From contig NZ_CP108518.1 in NCBI RefSeq assembly GCF_035989885.1, positions 8,051,001-8,115,000 on the forward strand: a stretch of 64,000 nt of DNA, read 5' to 3'. The DNA is from Streptomyces sp. NBC_01232 (lineage in GTDB: Bacteria; Actinomycetota; Actinomycetes; Streptomycetales; Streptomycetaceae). The position numbers and the translations under genes are program-made. The notes under the pieces are model-generated. The model did no database searches and had not been told where the DNA came from. It was given only the letters and a program-made list of their open reading frames with translations. Below are positions 7,969 to 16,206 of this stretch, one piece after another (position 1 is the stretch's first letter; every line of letters starts with the position of its first letter).

Positions 7969-8946
7969 ATGCAGGCATGGCGAGTACATACCCCGGGTGA
8001 GCCCCGAGAGGCCCTGCGCCTCGAAGAGATTCCCGAACCGGTCCCGGGCGAGGGCGAGGTGCGGCTGCAGGTGCTCGCGGCGAACCTCAACTTCCCCGAC
8101 GCGCTGCTCGTCCGCGGCCAGTACCAGATCCGCCCGCCGCTGCCCTTCACCCCCGGCGTCGAGATCTGCGGCCTCACCGACGACGGCCGCCGCGTCATCG
8201 CCAACCCGAGCCTGCCCCACGGCGGCTTCGCCGAATACGTGATCGCGTCCGAGCGGGCCCTGCTCCCGGCCCCCGAATGCCTGAACGACGCCGAGGCCGC
8301 GGCCCTGCACATCGGCTACCAGACCGGCTGGTTCGGCCTGCACCGCCGGGCGCGCCTGCAGCCGGGCGAGACCCTGCTCGTGCACGCCGCCGCGGGCGGG
8401 GTCGGCAGCGCGGCCGTCCAGCTCGGCAAGGCCGCCGGGGCCACCGTCATCGGGGTCGTCGGAGGTAAGGCCAAGGTGCGCACCGCCGAGGAGCTCGGCT
8501 GCGATCTGGTGATCGACCGTACGGGCGAGGACGTCGTCGCCCGGGTCAAGGAGTTCACCGGCGGACGCGGCGCCGACGTGATCTACGATCCGGTCGGCGG
8601 CGACTCGTACACCGCCTCCGCCAAGTGCGTGGCCTTCGAGGGCCGGATCGTCGTCGTCGGCTTCGCGAGCGGCAGCATTCCCGCCCCCGCCCTCAACCAC
8701 GCCCTCGTCAAGAACTACGCGATCCTCGGCCTGCACTGGGGCCTCTACGCGGCCAAGGACCCGGCCGCGATCCTCGCCTGCCACACCGAACTCACCCGCC
8801 TGGCCACCGAAGGCGCCGTCAAGCCCCTGATCAGCGAGGTCGTCGCACTCCCCGGCGTCGCCGACGCCGTACAGCGCCTCGCCGACGGCACCACCACCGG
8901 CCGGGTGGTCCTGGCCATGCCCCGGCAGCCGGGTGGGGTCCGATGA
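7969..8946 (+). CDS. Zinc-free medium-chain oxidoreductase (quinone oxidoreductase / enoyl reductase type)
   Basis: Protein of 325 residues in the NADPH:quinone oxidoreductase branch of the MDR superfamily. The N-terminal GroES-like domain starts MQAWRVHTPGEP; the Rossmann domain has AAGGVGSAAV at 141-150 and an FEGRIVVVGFASG strand. Structural and catalytic zinc cysteines are lacking. It is the first gene of an operon: GGAGG lies before the ATG and its stop overlaps the next start (ATGA). The context suggests reduction of an unsaturated acyl-CoA or quinone linked to the acyl-CoA dehydrogenases, but the substrate is inferred only. Confidence 0.85.
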   Translation: MQAWRVHTPGEPREALRLEEIPEPVPGEGEVRLQVLAANLNFPDALLVRGQYQIRPPLPFTPGVEICGLTDDGRRVIANPSLPHGGFAEYVIASERALLPAPECLNDAEAAALHIGYQTGWFGLHRRARLQPGETLLVHAAAGGVGSAAVQLGKAAGATVIGVVGGKAKVRTAEELGCDLVIDRTGEDVVARVKEFTGGRGADVIYDPVGGDSYTASAKCVAFEGRIVVVGFASGSIPAPALNHALVKNYAILGLHWGLYAAKDPAAILACHTELTRLATEGAVKPLISEVVALPGVADAVQRLADGTTTGRVVLAMPRQPGGVR

Positions 8947-10136
8947 CCGCGATCACCGCCGACCGGCTGCTCACCCGCGTCCGGGACCTGCTCGCCGCGC
9001 ACCCGCCCGCGACCACACCCCGCACCGACTTCCTGCGCGCCCGCTACGACGCCGGACTCGCCTGGGTCCACTACCCCGAGGGCCTCGGCGGACTCGGCGC
9101 ACCCCGCTCCCTCCAGGCGGCCGTCGACGCCGAACTGGAGGCCGCCGGCGCGCCCGACAACGACCCGCGCCGCATCGGCATCGGCCTCGGCATGGCCGCA
9201 CCCACGATCCTCGCGTACGGCACCGAGGAGCAGAAGCACCGCTTCCTGCGCCCCCTGTGGGTCGGCGAAGAGGTCTGGTGCCAGCTCTTCAGCGAGCCCG
9301 GCGCCGGATCCGACCTCGCCGCCCTCGGCACCCGCGCGGTCCGCGAGAGCGGCTCCGGCGACTGGATCGTCGACGGCCAGAAGGTGTGGACCTCCAGCGC
9401 CCACACCGCCCGCTGGGCCATCCTCATCGCCCGCACCGACCCCGCGCTCCCCAAACACCAGGGCATCACCTACTTCCTCTGCGACATGCACGCCCCCGGC
9501 GTCGAGGTCCGGCCACTGCGCCAGATCACCGGCGAGGCCGAGTTCAACGAGGTCTTCCTCACCGGTGTCCGCATCCCCGACAGCCACCGCCTCGGCGCCG
9601 TCGGCCAGGGCTGGGCGGTCGCCCGCACCACCCTGATGAACGAGCGGGTCTCCATCGGCGGAATGCGCATCCCCCGCGAGGGCGGCATGATCGCCCCCGT
9701 CGCCACTGCCTGGCGCGAGCGCCCCGAGCTGCGCACCCACGCCCTCCACCAGCGGCTGCTGGAACTGTGGGTCGAGGCCGAGGTCGCCCGGCTCACCGGC
9801 GAACGACTGCGCCAGCAACTCGCCGCCGGACAGCCCGGCCCCGAAGGTTCGGGCATGAAGCTCACCTTCGCCCGGCTCAACCAGGAGATCAGCGGACTGG
9901 AGGTCGAACTCCTCGGAGAGGAAGGCCTCCTGTACGACGACTGGACCATGCGCCGGCCCGAGGGCGTCGACTTCACCGGCCGCGAGGCCGGCTACCGCTA
10001 CCTGCGCGCCAAGGGCAACAGCATCGAGGGCGGCACCAGCGAAATCCTCCTCAACATCGTCGCCGAACGCGTCCTCGGCCTGCCCCCCGAGCCGCGCGAC
10101 GACAAGGACCTCGCCTGGAAGGACCTGTCCCGATGA
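8943..10136 (+). CDS. Acyl-CoA dehydrogenase, catalytic-type subunit
   Basis: Protein of 397 residues. It has the acyl-CoA dehydrogenase landmarks: QLFSEPGAGSDLA in the middle domain (FAD and acyl binding), VDGQKVWTSSAH, and the C-terminal helix segment SIEGGTSEILLN, where the Glu near 362 occupies the position used as catalytic base in many FadE proteins. It overlaps the genes on both sides by the four-base ATGA, so translation is coupled. Together with the next gene it resembles the two-subunit (alpha2beta2) acyl-CoA dehydrogenases known in mycobacterial cholesterol side-chain degradation; the true substrate here is unknown. Confidence 0.9.
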   Translation: MTAITADRLLTRVRDLLAAHPPATTPRTDFLRARYDAGLAWVHYPEGLGGLGAPRSLQAAVDAELEAAGAPDNDPRRIGIGLGMAAPTILAYGTEEQKHRFLRPLWVGEEVWCQLFSEPGAGSDLAALGTRAVRESGSGDWIVDGQKVWTSSAHTARWAILIARTDPALPKHQGITYFLCDMHAPGVEVRPLRQITGEAEFNEVFLTGVRIPDSHRLGAVGQGWAVARTTLMNERVSIGGMRIPREGGMIAPVATAWRERPELRTHALHQRLLELWVEAEVARLTGERLRQQLAAGQPGPEGSGMKLTFARLNQEISGLEVELLGEEGLLYDDWTMRRPEGVDFTGREAGYRYLRAKGNSIEGGTSEILLNIVAERVLGLPPEPRDDKDLAWKDLSR

Positions 10137-11266
10137 CCGCACCGACGACGCCGGTGGCACCGGCGGCACCGACCGACCTGCTCCACTCCGGGACCGAGGA
10201 GGAGCTCCGCGCCGCCGTACGCGCGCTGCTCACCGACCGGTGCGACGCCAAGACCGTCCTCGCCCGGATCGAGACCGGCCGGCCGCACGACCCGGCGCTG
10301 TGGCACACCCTCGCCGCCGGGATCGGCGCGGCCGGACTCCTCGTACCCGAGAAGCTCGGCGGGCAGGGCGCGAGCCACCGCGAGGCCGCCGTGGTCCTGG
10401 AGGAGCTGGGCCGGTCCGTGGCGCCCGTTCCGTACCTGACGAGCGCCGTGCTCGCCACGGAGATCCTGCTCGGCTGCGACACCCCCGAAGCCGCCCCGCT
10501 GCTGCGGGAGCTCGCCTCGGGCAGCACGGTGTGCGTCCCGGCCGTGCCGCTCACGCTCGCCCCGGGCGCACCCCTCCCGGCCCCCGTGCGGGAGGGGGGC
10601 GCAGGGCTGCTGAGCGGCACGGTCACGTCCGTGGCGGACGCGGTGGCCGCCGACGTCCTGCTGGTACTGGCCGACACCGGGCTCTACGCCGTCCCGGCCG
10701 CCTCGGCCCGGCTGACCCCGCAGGTCCCGCTGGACCTGACCCGCCCGCTCGCCACCGTCACGCTGGAGGCGGCGGCGGGCACCCGGCTCGCCGACCCCGG
10801 AACGGCCCGGGCGGCCGTCGCCGGAGCCCTGCTCTCCGGGGCCGGACTGCTCGCCTCCGAGCAGCTCGGGCTCGCCGAGTGGTGCCTGGCGGAGACCGTC
10901 GGACACGTCCGGGGCCGCCACCAGTTCAACCGCCCCGTCGGGTCCTTCCAGGCGCTGAAGCACCGCCTCGCCCGGCTCTGGCTCGACGTGGCCGGCGCGC
11001 GCGCCGCGGCCCGGGCCGCCGCCGACGCCCTGGCCACGGCGGCCCCCGACGCCCCGCTGACCGTCGCCGTGGCCCAGGCCTACTGCTCGGGCGTGGCCGT
11101 CCGCGCCGCCGAGGAGTGCGTACAGCTCCACGGCGGCATCGGAATGACCTGGGAGCACCCCGCCCACCTCTATCTCAAGCGGGCCAAGGCCGACTCCCTG
11201 GCCCTCGGCACGGCGAGCCACCACCGCGGCCTGGTCGCGGACTTCGCGGAACTCCCCGCCCCCTAA
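10133..11266 (+). CDS. Acyl-CoA dehydrogenase, second subunit
   Basis: Protein of 377 residues. N-terminal all-alpha domain (AAGLLVPEKLGGQGASHREAAVVLEELGRSV), then a short divergent beta domain, then a C-terminal domain with RHQFNRPVGSFQALKHRLA and CVQLHGGIGMTWEHPAHLYLKRAK. The middle domain lacks the clean FAD/substrate motif of its partner, as in beta subunits of heteromeric acyl-CoA dehydrogenases. It starts inside the stop of the previous gene (ATGA). The TAA stop at 11264-11266 lies inside the left end of repeat copy B. Confidence 0.88.
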   Translation: MTAPTTPVAPAAPTDLLHSGTEEELRAAVRALLTDRCDAKTVLARIETGRPHDPALWHTLAAGIGAAGLLVPEKLGGQGASHREAAVVLEELGRSVAPVPYLTSAVLATEILLGCDTPEAAPLLRELASGSTVCVPAVPLTLAPGAPLPAPVREGGAGLLSGTVTSVADAVAADVLLVLADTGLYAVPAASARLTPQVPLDLTRPLATVTLEAAAGTRLADPGTARAAVAGALLSGAGLLASEQLGLAEWCLAETVGHVRGRHQFNRPVGSFQALKHRLARLWLDVAGARAAARAAADALATAAPDAPLTVAVAQAYCSGVAVRAAEECVQLHGGIGMTWEHPAHLYLKRAKADSLALGTASHHRGLVADFAELPAP

Positions 11267-11430
11267 GGGCTGTCCCGTAATCCCCGGCGGGCGCACGACG
11301 CCAGCTACGGCACCTCGCTGCGTTGTCGGATCGCCCGAATACGCCCGGTATGAGTACGACCCTCCGCCTTGCGATGCACCGCATCTGACGCCGTGCGCTG
11401 ACCCACCGCGGATTACGGGACATCCCTTAG
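11263..11430. repeat. Dispersed hairpin repeat, copy B (type-3 ends)
   Basis: Ends 11263-11283 and 11410-11430 are 21-bp inverted repeats with one mismatch (CTAAGGGCTGTCCCGTAAT...). The interior shares the motifs GCACCTCGCTGCGTTGTCGG and CTCCGCCTTGCGATGCA with the other copies, although the ends are unrelated to theirs. The first TAA is the stop codon of the acyl-CoA dehydrogenase gene. Confidence 0.85.
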
Positions 11431-11470
11431 GTCCTGTCGTCAAAGTAGCGCCGGTTGGGCCCGGACCTAG
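11427..11470. repeat. Partial type-1 repeat end
   Basis: This carries a left end of the type-1 sequence (GGTCCTGTCGTCAAAGTAGCG), then runs into GGACCTAG, without a full right arm. It lies directly between copies B and C, so three elements are packed in tandem in this 392-bp gene-free stretch. Confidence 0.7.
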
Positions 11471-11662
11471 GCCGTCTCTTTCGGATCTTGCTCCCCCAGC
11501 TACCGCTGGGAGGTGCCCCCAGGCCCGCGTCGCCCGGCACCGCACCTCGTCGCGTTGTCGGAGCACCGCAGTACGTCCAGTACCACGGCGCTCCTCCGCC
11601 TTGCGATGCACGGCACCGGACGACGCGGGCCCGACCGACAAGATCCGAAAGAGACGACCTAG
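11467..11662. repeat. Dispersed hairpin repeat, copy C (type-2 ends) with an internal insertion
   Basis: CTAG-flanked ends 11467-11490 and 11639-11662 are near-perfect inverted repeats (outer part GGCCGTCTCTTTCGG). The core is the same as in copy A, in opposite orientation. An extra segment of about 33 bp (11491-11523, containing CCAGCTACCGCTGG and GGAGGTGCCCCCAGG) interrupts the left half. The right CTAG holds the stop codon of the leftward gene at 11659. Confidence 0.85.
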
Positions 11663-12726
11663 GAGGCCGGTGTGCCCGTACCGGGCATGGGGCTCCCCTT
11701 CGGCGGTCGTTCCTGGTACGGGGGGATGCTCTGCTGGGGGCCGGCCGACAGGATCGTCGAGCGCTTGGCGGGCATCCCGTCGTACTTCCCGCCGCGGTAG
11801 TGGATGGTCTCCTCCAGCGGCCGGCGCGTCTTGGGGTCGATGATCACGCGGATGCGCGAGTGGGGGATGTCCGCTTCGACGGCGGTACCGGCACGGCCCG
11901 TGCTGTCCTGGACCGGCCCGACCAGCCGGAGCCCCGGCATGTCCGCGAGGACCTCGTACACCGCCGCACGCTGAGGCGGAGCGAGGGGCGCGAGCGTGAG
12001 CAGGCGGGTCAGGGTGCCCATGTAGGCCGTGAAGGTATCGCCCTTGCCGGGCGTGCCGGGACCTCCGGGGAAGAAGTCCTCCAGAACCACCTTGAGTGCC
12101 GCGGCGTCCGAGGGAAGCCGCTTCAGCTCCTCCCAGCTGAGGTCCTTCCTGCGGGCACCCGGGACGGAAACGATCCAATGCGGCGCGAACCCGATGGTCT
12201 TGACGATCTCCCCGTCGGCTCCCTGCTGGCCGAACACGGAATCGGACGACACCCACGAACTCCCGTCGTCGACCAGCGGAGTCTCGAAACGATCGATAGA
12301 CGTGGAGTGGGGATCGCCCCAGTAGGAGTTCCGCGTGTGAGCCTTCCAATACGGCGCGTCCGTGGGCGTGGTCGTGTCCCCGGCCTCCGTCGCGGCGACC
12401 TGGCGCAGGAAGTCGGCGGCGCTGGCGGTCGCCGCGGGCGGCGACCCCCGCAGGCCGCTGACCGGGTAGATGCTCACGCCCGCCGCGATCGCGGCGATCG
12501 CCACGGCCGACACCAGAAGCCTGCGGGTGCGCTGCCCGGGGCCTCGCGGCCGGAGCGGCACGATGCCGGGCACAGCTGCGCGTTCCGCCGCCTCGGCGGC
12601 GCGTACGGCCGCGAGAGCGGCCTCCACGACTGCGGGCCCGGGCGGCGCGACCTCGCCGGCCGCGCGCAACCGGGCGGCGCCGGGGAAGTCCAGGAGGTCC
12701 AGGGGGTGTGTCGTGCGGTCCGTCAT
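11659..12726 (-). CDS. CU044_5270-like membrane protein paired with an ECF sigma factor
   Basis: Protein of 355 residues: a cytoplasmic N-terminus of about 70 residues rich in Ala/Glu, one membrane segment (LLVSAVAIAAIAAGVSI, around 75-95) and a large exported domain with no enzyme motif. This layout (short inside, one helix, outside beta-rich domain) is that of the CU044_5270 family encoded next to ECF sigma factors in actinomycetes, which may sense envelope conditions or act as a regulator. It starts within the end of the sigma gene (4-base overlap), so the two are co-translated. The stop codon lies in the terminal CTAG of repeat copy C. Confidence 0.65.
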   Translation of the reverse strand: MTDRTTHPLDLLDFPGAARLRAAGEVAPPGPAVVEAALAAVRAAEAAERAAVPGIVPLRPRGPGQRTRRLLVSAVAIAAIAAGVSIYPVSGLRGSPPAATASAADFLRQVAATEAGDTTTPTDAPYWKAHTRNSYWGDPHSTSIDRFETPLVDDGSSWVSSDSVFGQQGADGEIVKTIGFAPHWIVSVPGARRKDLSWEELKRLPSDAAALKVVLEDFFPGGPGTPGKGDTFTAYMGTLTRLLTLAPLAPPQRAAVYEVLADMPGLRLVGPVQDSTGRAGTAVEADIPHSRIRVIIDPKTRRPLEETIHYRGGKYDGMPAKRSTILSAGPQQSIPPYQERPPKGSPMPGTGTPAS

Positions 12727-13283
12727 GTCATCTCTCCGGAAAGGCTGGGGGAGCTGGGGGTACCGAGGGCGTTCCGCAGGCGACCGCGGGCGCGGTGGAG
12801 CCGCGAGCGGGCCGTTCCGGCCGGGATGCCGACCACGTCCGCCGCCTCGGTGGGGGTGAGCTGCTCCCAGGCGACGAGCAGCAGCAGATCGCGTTCCACG
12901 GCCGGCAGGCCGGCGATCTTCTCGCGCAGCAGCGGCGCGCAGGCCGCGGCGTCCAGGCGCTGGTCCACGGCCTGCCAGGGGTCGCTGCCCGGTTCCGGCG
13001 GATGAGGATCGGACCGGTCCTGGCCGAGCCGCCTCCAGTGACCCGCGAGGACGTTCCGCGCCACGCCGAACAGCCAGGCCCTGGCCGTGCCCCGGGCCGC
13101 GTCGAATCCGGCGCGCCCGGCGAAGGCCTGCAGCCACACCTCGGCCAGCAGGTCGTCCGCCGCGTTCGGCGCTCTTCGTGCCAGATAGCCGTGCAGGTGC
13201 GGCGACAGTCCTACGACCAGAACCTCGAAGGCGCCGGGTTCCCGGGCCGATCTGGTCAGCAGTTCGTCTTCGTCCGCGTTCAC
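12723..13283 (-). CDS. ECF-family RNA polymerase sigma factor
   Basis: Protein of 186 residues from a GTG start preceded by GGGGAGGGG. Region 2 (NAADDLLAEVWLQAFAGRAGFDAARGTARAWLFGVARNVLAGHWRR, about 40-85) and region 4 (LPAVERDLLLLVAWEQLTPTEAADVVGIPAGTARSRLHRARGRLR, about 125-170, with its helix-turn-helix) are clear. The linker of about 40 residues is typical of ECF sigmas. It is followed by, and overlaps, a single-pass membrane protein gene, the usual arrangement for stress-response sigma factors. Confidence 0.9.
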   Translation of the reverse strand: MNADEDELLTRSAREPGAFEVLVVGLSPHLHGYLARRAPNAADDLLAEVWLQAFAGRAGFDAARGTARAWLFGVARNVLAGHWRRLGQDRSDPHPPEPGSDPWQAVDQRLDAAACAPLLREKIAGLPAVERDLLLLVAWEQLTPTEAADVVGIPAGTARSRLHRARGRLRNALGTPSSPSLSGEMT

Positions 13284-13445
13284 ACGCGTTCCCCTCCCCG
13301 GCCGCCTGCCGTAGCGGCCTCACCCCGTACTTGTCGCCTTCTCGCGAGAGCGTTCGCGCTTCCCGTCCTGCCCCGTCGCGATCACCGCCGTGGTGGCCCC
13401 CGGCCGACGCCCCCACCCGCCTGCGACGGGCCTTGGGCCGGTCCC

Positions 13446-13451
13446 TATCCT
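13446..13451 (+). promoter_or_regulatory. Predicted -10 for a leaderless GNAT transcript
   Basis: TATCCT ends six bases before ATG 13458, with no Shine-Dalgarno between. The spacing implies that transcription starts at the A of the start codon. Confidence 0.5.
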
Positions 13452-13457
13452 CGGCCC

Positions 13458-13997
13458 ATGACGGCCACCATCACCGCGCTCACCGCCAACGGACTCCGCG
13501 CCCACCGCGACGAACTCGCCGCGCTGCTGCTCGCCGTGGTCGACGGCGGTTCGTCCCTCGGCTTCCTCGCCGGCCTCGACCACGTGGGCGCCGCCGCCTG
13601 GTGGGACTCCCTGCTGCCCGCCGTCGAGGACGGCTCCCTCGCGCTGTGGGTCTCCCGCACCGGCGGCGACGGCCGTATCGACGGCACCGTCAGCTGGTAC
13701 CGGGAGTCCAAGGCCAACGGCCGCCACCGCGCCGAGCTGCGCAAACTCATGGTCCATCCGGCGGCCCGCGGCCGCGGCACCGCCCGCGCGCTGCTCGACG
13801 AGGCCGAGTCGGCCGCCGTCCGCGCCGGGGTGGTGCTGCTGTTCCTGGACACCGAGACCGGCAGCGGCGCCGAGCGGGTCTACCGCTCCGCCGGCTGGAC
13901 GGAGGCCGGCACCATCCCCGACTACGCCACCGATCCCGAGGGCCGGCTGCACCCCACCACGCTCTTCTACAAGCAGCTCCGCGGCGCTCACGGGTGA
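13458..13997 (+). CDS. GNAT family N-acetyltransferase
   Basis: Protein of 179 residues with the GNAT acetyl-CoA-binding signature: LRKLMVHPAARGRGTARALLDEAESAA (about 95-121), then VLLFLDTETGSGAERVYRSAGWTEAGTIPDYA, the usual strand-helix pair before the C-terminus. It would transfer an acetyl group to a small molecule or protein amine; the acceptor cannot be told. It diverges from the ECF sigma gene and is followed by the tyrosinase operon after 59 bp. A -10 is placed for a leaderless mRNA. Confidence 0.85.
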   Translation: MTATITALTANGLRAHRDELAALLLAVVDGGSSLGFLAGLDHVGAAAWWDSLLPAVEDGSLALWVSRTGGDGRIDGTVSWYRESKANGRHRAELRKLMVHPAARGRGTARALLDEAESAAVRAGVVLLFLDTETGSGAERVYRSAGWTEAGTIPDYATDPEGRLHPTTLFYKQLRGAHG

Positions 13998-14056
13998 CCT
14001 CGCCCGCCGCGCGGCGTTAGACCCGTAGCCGCCGGCCACCGAGCGAGGGAGACCGT

Positions 14057-14425
14057 ATGTCCGCAGCATCGCCCGCCGCACCACTGACCCGCCGCGCGGT
14101 TCTGCGTTCGGCCTTCACCGCGGCCGTGCTCGCGGGTACGGCCGCGGCCCTGGCCCCCGTACTGCGGGCCCGGCGCCCCCGGCAGACCCTCACACCGGCG
14201 CCGCTCGCCGAGGAGGAGACGTACCGCGGCCGGCACATCGCCGTGGACGTCGCGGGCGTCCGTATCGACGGCCGCCCGCTGCACGTCATGCGCCGGGCCG
14301 ACGGCAGCTACCTCAGCGGGATCAACCACTTCCAGTCCTATCCGACGCCACTGGAACTGGCCCGGGCCGCCGTCGACGAACTGGGCACGGCCCAGCTCGC
14401 CCTCGCGGCCCCGCACCACGGCTGA
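14057..14425 (+). CDS. melC1: Tyrosinase copper chaperone (MelC1 type)
   Basis: Protein of 122 residues. A Tat signal (TRRAVLRSAFTAAVLAG) is followed by a short domain with YRGRHIAVD, VRIDGRPLHVMRRADGSYLSGINHFQSYPTPLELARAAVDELG, the conserved body of MelC1 caddie proteins. MelC1 binds apo-tyrosinase, delivers copper and carries the signal-less enzyme through the Tat pathway. The tyrosinase gene follows 30 bp downstream. This copy lacks the His-rich insert seen in the second copy at 31554-31937. Confidence 0.88.
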   Translation: MSAASPAAPLTRRAVLRSAFTAAVLAGTAAALAPVLRARRPRQTLTPAPLAEEETYRGRHIAVDVAGVRIDGRPLHVMRRADGSYLSGINHFQSYPTPLELARAAVDELGTAQLALAAPHHG

Positions 14426-14455
14426 CACACCCACGGGAACGGGAGGAGCCCCGCG

Positions 14456-15319
14456 TTGCACACCCGGCAGAACCAGAAGAACCTCACCAGCGCCCAGAAG
14501 AAGCGGTTCACCGCGGCGGTGCTGGAGCTCAAGCGCGACGGCGCCTACGACGCCCTGGTGCGCACCCACGACAAGTACTTCGTGCCCGACCGTGACCGCA
14601 AGCTGCGCGTCGGGCACATGTCCCCGTCCTTCTTCCCGTGGCATCGGCGCTATCTGCTGGAGTTCGAGCGGCAGTTGCAGCAGATCGACCCGGGCGTGAG
14701 CGTCCCGTACTGGGACTGGACCACCGACACCAGTCCGGTCTCCTCCCTCTGGGCCGACGACTTCCTCGGCGGCACGGGCCGGGCGGGCGACCGCAAGGTG
14801 ATGACCGGGCCGTTCGCCTACGACAAGGGCAACTGGACGGTGACCGTGGGCATCACCGAATCCGCCTTCCTCACCCGCAACCTCGGCCGGCCGCAGAACC
14901 CGATCAGCCTGCCCACCGCGGCCGAGCTCCAGTGGGCGATCGACGACCCGACCTACGACGTCTCGCCCTGGGACTCCACCGCCACCGCGGGCGGCTTCCG
15001 CAACAAGCTGGAGGGCTGGGCCGCCCCCAGGAGCGAGCGCTGGCGCAACCACAACAAGGTCCACCAGTGGATCGGCGGCCACATGACGGGCGGCACGGCG
15101 CCCAACGATCCGGCGTTCTGGCTGCACCACGCCTTCGTCGACCTGATCTGGGACCGCTGGCAGCAGAAGCACCCCGGCTCCGGCTACCTGCCCGCCGCCC
15201 CGCCGGCCGTCGGCGACCTCCAGCGCGGCCGGGTCATCGCCCTCGACGAGCCGATGCCTCCGTGGAACATCACCCCGCGCGAGATGTCCGGCCACCAGGG
15301 GCTGTACCGCTACGAATGA
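14456..15319 (+). CDS. melC2: Tyrosinase (MelC2 type), copy 1
   Basis: Protein of 287 residues from a TTG start with GGGAGGAG 8-10 bases upstream; starting here aligns the N-terminus with known MelC2 proteins. Copper A ligands are His38, His54 and His63; copper B ligands are His199, His203 and His225 (NKVHQWIGGH ... FWLHHAF). It oxidises tyrosine and o-diphenols to quinones, feeding melanin formation outside the cell, and needs MelC1 for copper and export. Relative to the second copy there is a 9-residue shift before the copper B site. A strong terminator follows. Confidence 0.92.
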   Translation: MHTRQNQKNLTSAQKKRFTAAVLELKRDGAYDALVRTHDKYFVPDRDRKLRVGHMSPSFFPWHRRYLLEFERQLQQIDPGVSVPYWDWTTDTSPVSSLWADDFLGGTGRAGDRKVMTGPFAYDKGNWTVTVGITESAFLTRNLGRPQNPISLPTAAELQWAIDDPTYDVSPWDSTATAGGFRNKLEGWAAPRSERWRNHNKVHQWIGGHMTGGTAPNDPAFWLHHAFVDLIWDRWQQKHPGSGYLPAAPPAVGDLQRGRVIALDEPMPPWNITPREMSGHQGLYRYE

Positions 15320-15334
15320 CGCGCCACGCCACGA

Positions 15335-15368
15335 GGAAGGGCCCCCGCCGTCCGGCGGGGGCCCTTCC
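15335..15368. terminator. Bidirectional terminator between tyrosinase and chaplin genes
   Basis: GGAAGGGCCCCCGCC (15335-15349) and its exact reverse complement (15354-15368) are separated by a four-base loop. It lies between two convergent stops (15319 and 15391). Confidence 0.8.
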
Positions 15369-15390
15369 GTGGATCACGCGATCAGGGCGA

Positions 15391-15675
15391 TCAGTGGCCG
15401 TAGCCCGAGCCCTCGGTGTGGTGGTCGCCGCCGCCGGACGCGTTGACGCAGGTGTTGCCGAACGCCGGGTTCAGCAGAGCGATCACGTTCACGGTGTTGC
15501 CGCAGACGTTGACCGGGACGTGAACCGGAACCTGGAGCAGGTTGCCCGACAGGACACCGGGGGAGCCGACCGCCGCACCGTGCGCTCCGGCATCGGCGAC
15601 AGCCAGACCAGCACCGGCGACCACTGCGCTACCGGTGACAGCGGTGATGGCGAATGCCTTCGCGATACGCGACAT
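15391..15675 (-). CDS. Short chaplin
   Basis: Protein of 94 residues: signal peptide (SRIAKAFAITAVTGSAVVAGAGLAVA) then one chaplin domain with SPGVLSGNLLQVPVHVPVNVCGN and LLNPAFGNTCVN, including the two conserved cysteines, and a Gly/His-rich tail (SGGGDHHTEGSGYGH). Chaplins are secreted amyloid-forming surfactants that coat aerial hyphae and spores; a single domain without a sorting signal puts this among the short, non-anchored chaplins. The ATG at 15675 is chosen because GAGGAG lies nine bases upstream. The His-rich tail is unusual. Confidence 0.9.
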   Translation of the reverse strand: MSRIAKAFAITAVTGSAVVAGAGLAVADAGAHGAAVGSPGVLSGNLLQVPVHVPVNVCGNTVNVIALLNPAFGNTCVNASGGGDHHTEGSGYGH

Positions 15676-15772
15676 CAAGATCTCCTCGTGAGATATGTGG
15701 GGCGCCACAGAATCTGTGGCATTTGACATGGCATACAACGCGGGGGCGGCCGAGGGGTCACGGCCCGTGCGC

Positions 15773-16096
15773 CTACCCGGTGACGGAAAAACGAACGGAG
15801 GCGAAGTACGGCCGCACCTGACCGACCTCGCCGGGCCGCAGGACCCGCAGGATCCGGCCCGAGCACCTGGGGCCCTCGAACAGCGTCGCCGAGCTCCCGG
15901 TCCCGTTGGTCACCGCCCGGGCGCCGCCGCCCTCCGCCTCGACACAGCCCCTCGGAGCGGCCAGGCCGTGGACCCGGTCGTCCTGGCCGACGTACTGGAA
16001 GTCGGGCCCGGACGCCGCCAGGGCCGGGGCGGGCAGGAGCGTGGCACCCGCCAGAAACAGGACGGGCACGGCATGGTGGATACGCAGGAATCGCAT
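15773..16096 (-). CDS. Small secreted protein, possibly beta/gamma-crystallin-like
   Basis: Protein of 107 residues with a signal peptide (FLRIHHAVPVLFLAGATLLPAPALAA). The mature part of about 78 residues has the pattern GCVEAEGGGARAVTNGT...ATLFEGPRCSGRILRVLRPGEVG...FASVRF, which resembles small Streptomyces proteins of the crystallin/metalloproteinase-inhibitor fold with one disulfide. The role is not known. It precedes the chaplin gene on the same strand, separated by 97 bp. Confidence 0.55.
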   Translation of the reverse strand: MRFLRIHHAVPVLFLAGATLLPAPALAASGPDFQYVGQDDRVHGLAAPRGCVEAEGGGARAVTNGTGSSATLFEGPRCSGRILRVLRPGEVGQVRPYFASVRFSVTG

Positions 16097-16206
16097 GCCC
16101 GTCCAACCGCGGCGGGCCCGGACCCGGTCACGCCTTGTCACCCGTTGGACGGCTGTGCGAACGTGCGACCGGCACCGGTACGGGCACCCGCACCACAGGA
16201 GGACCG

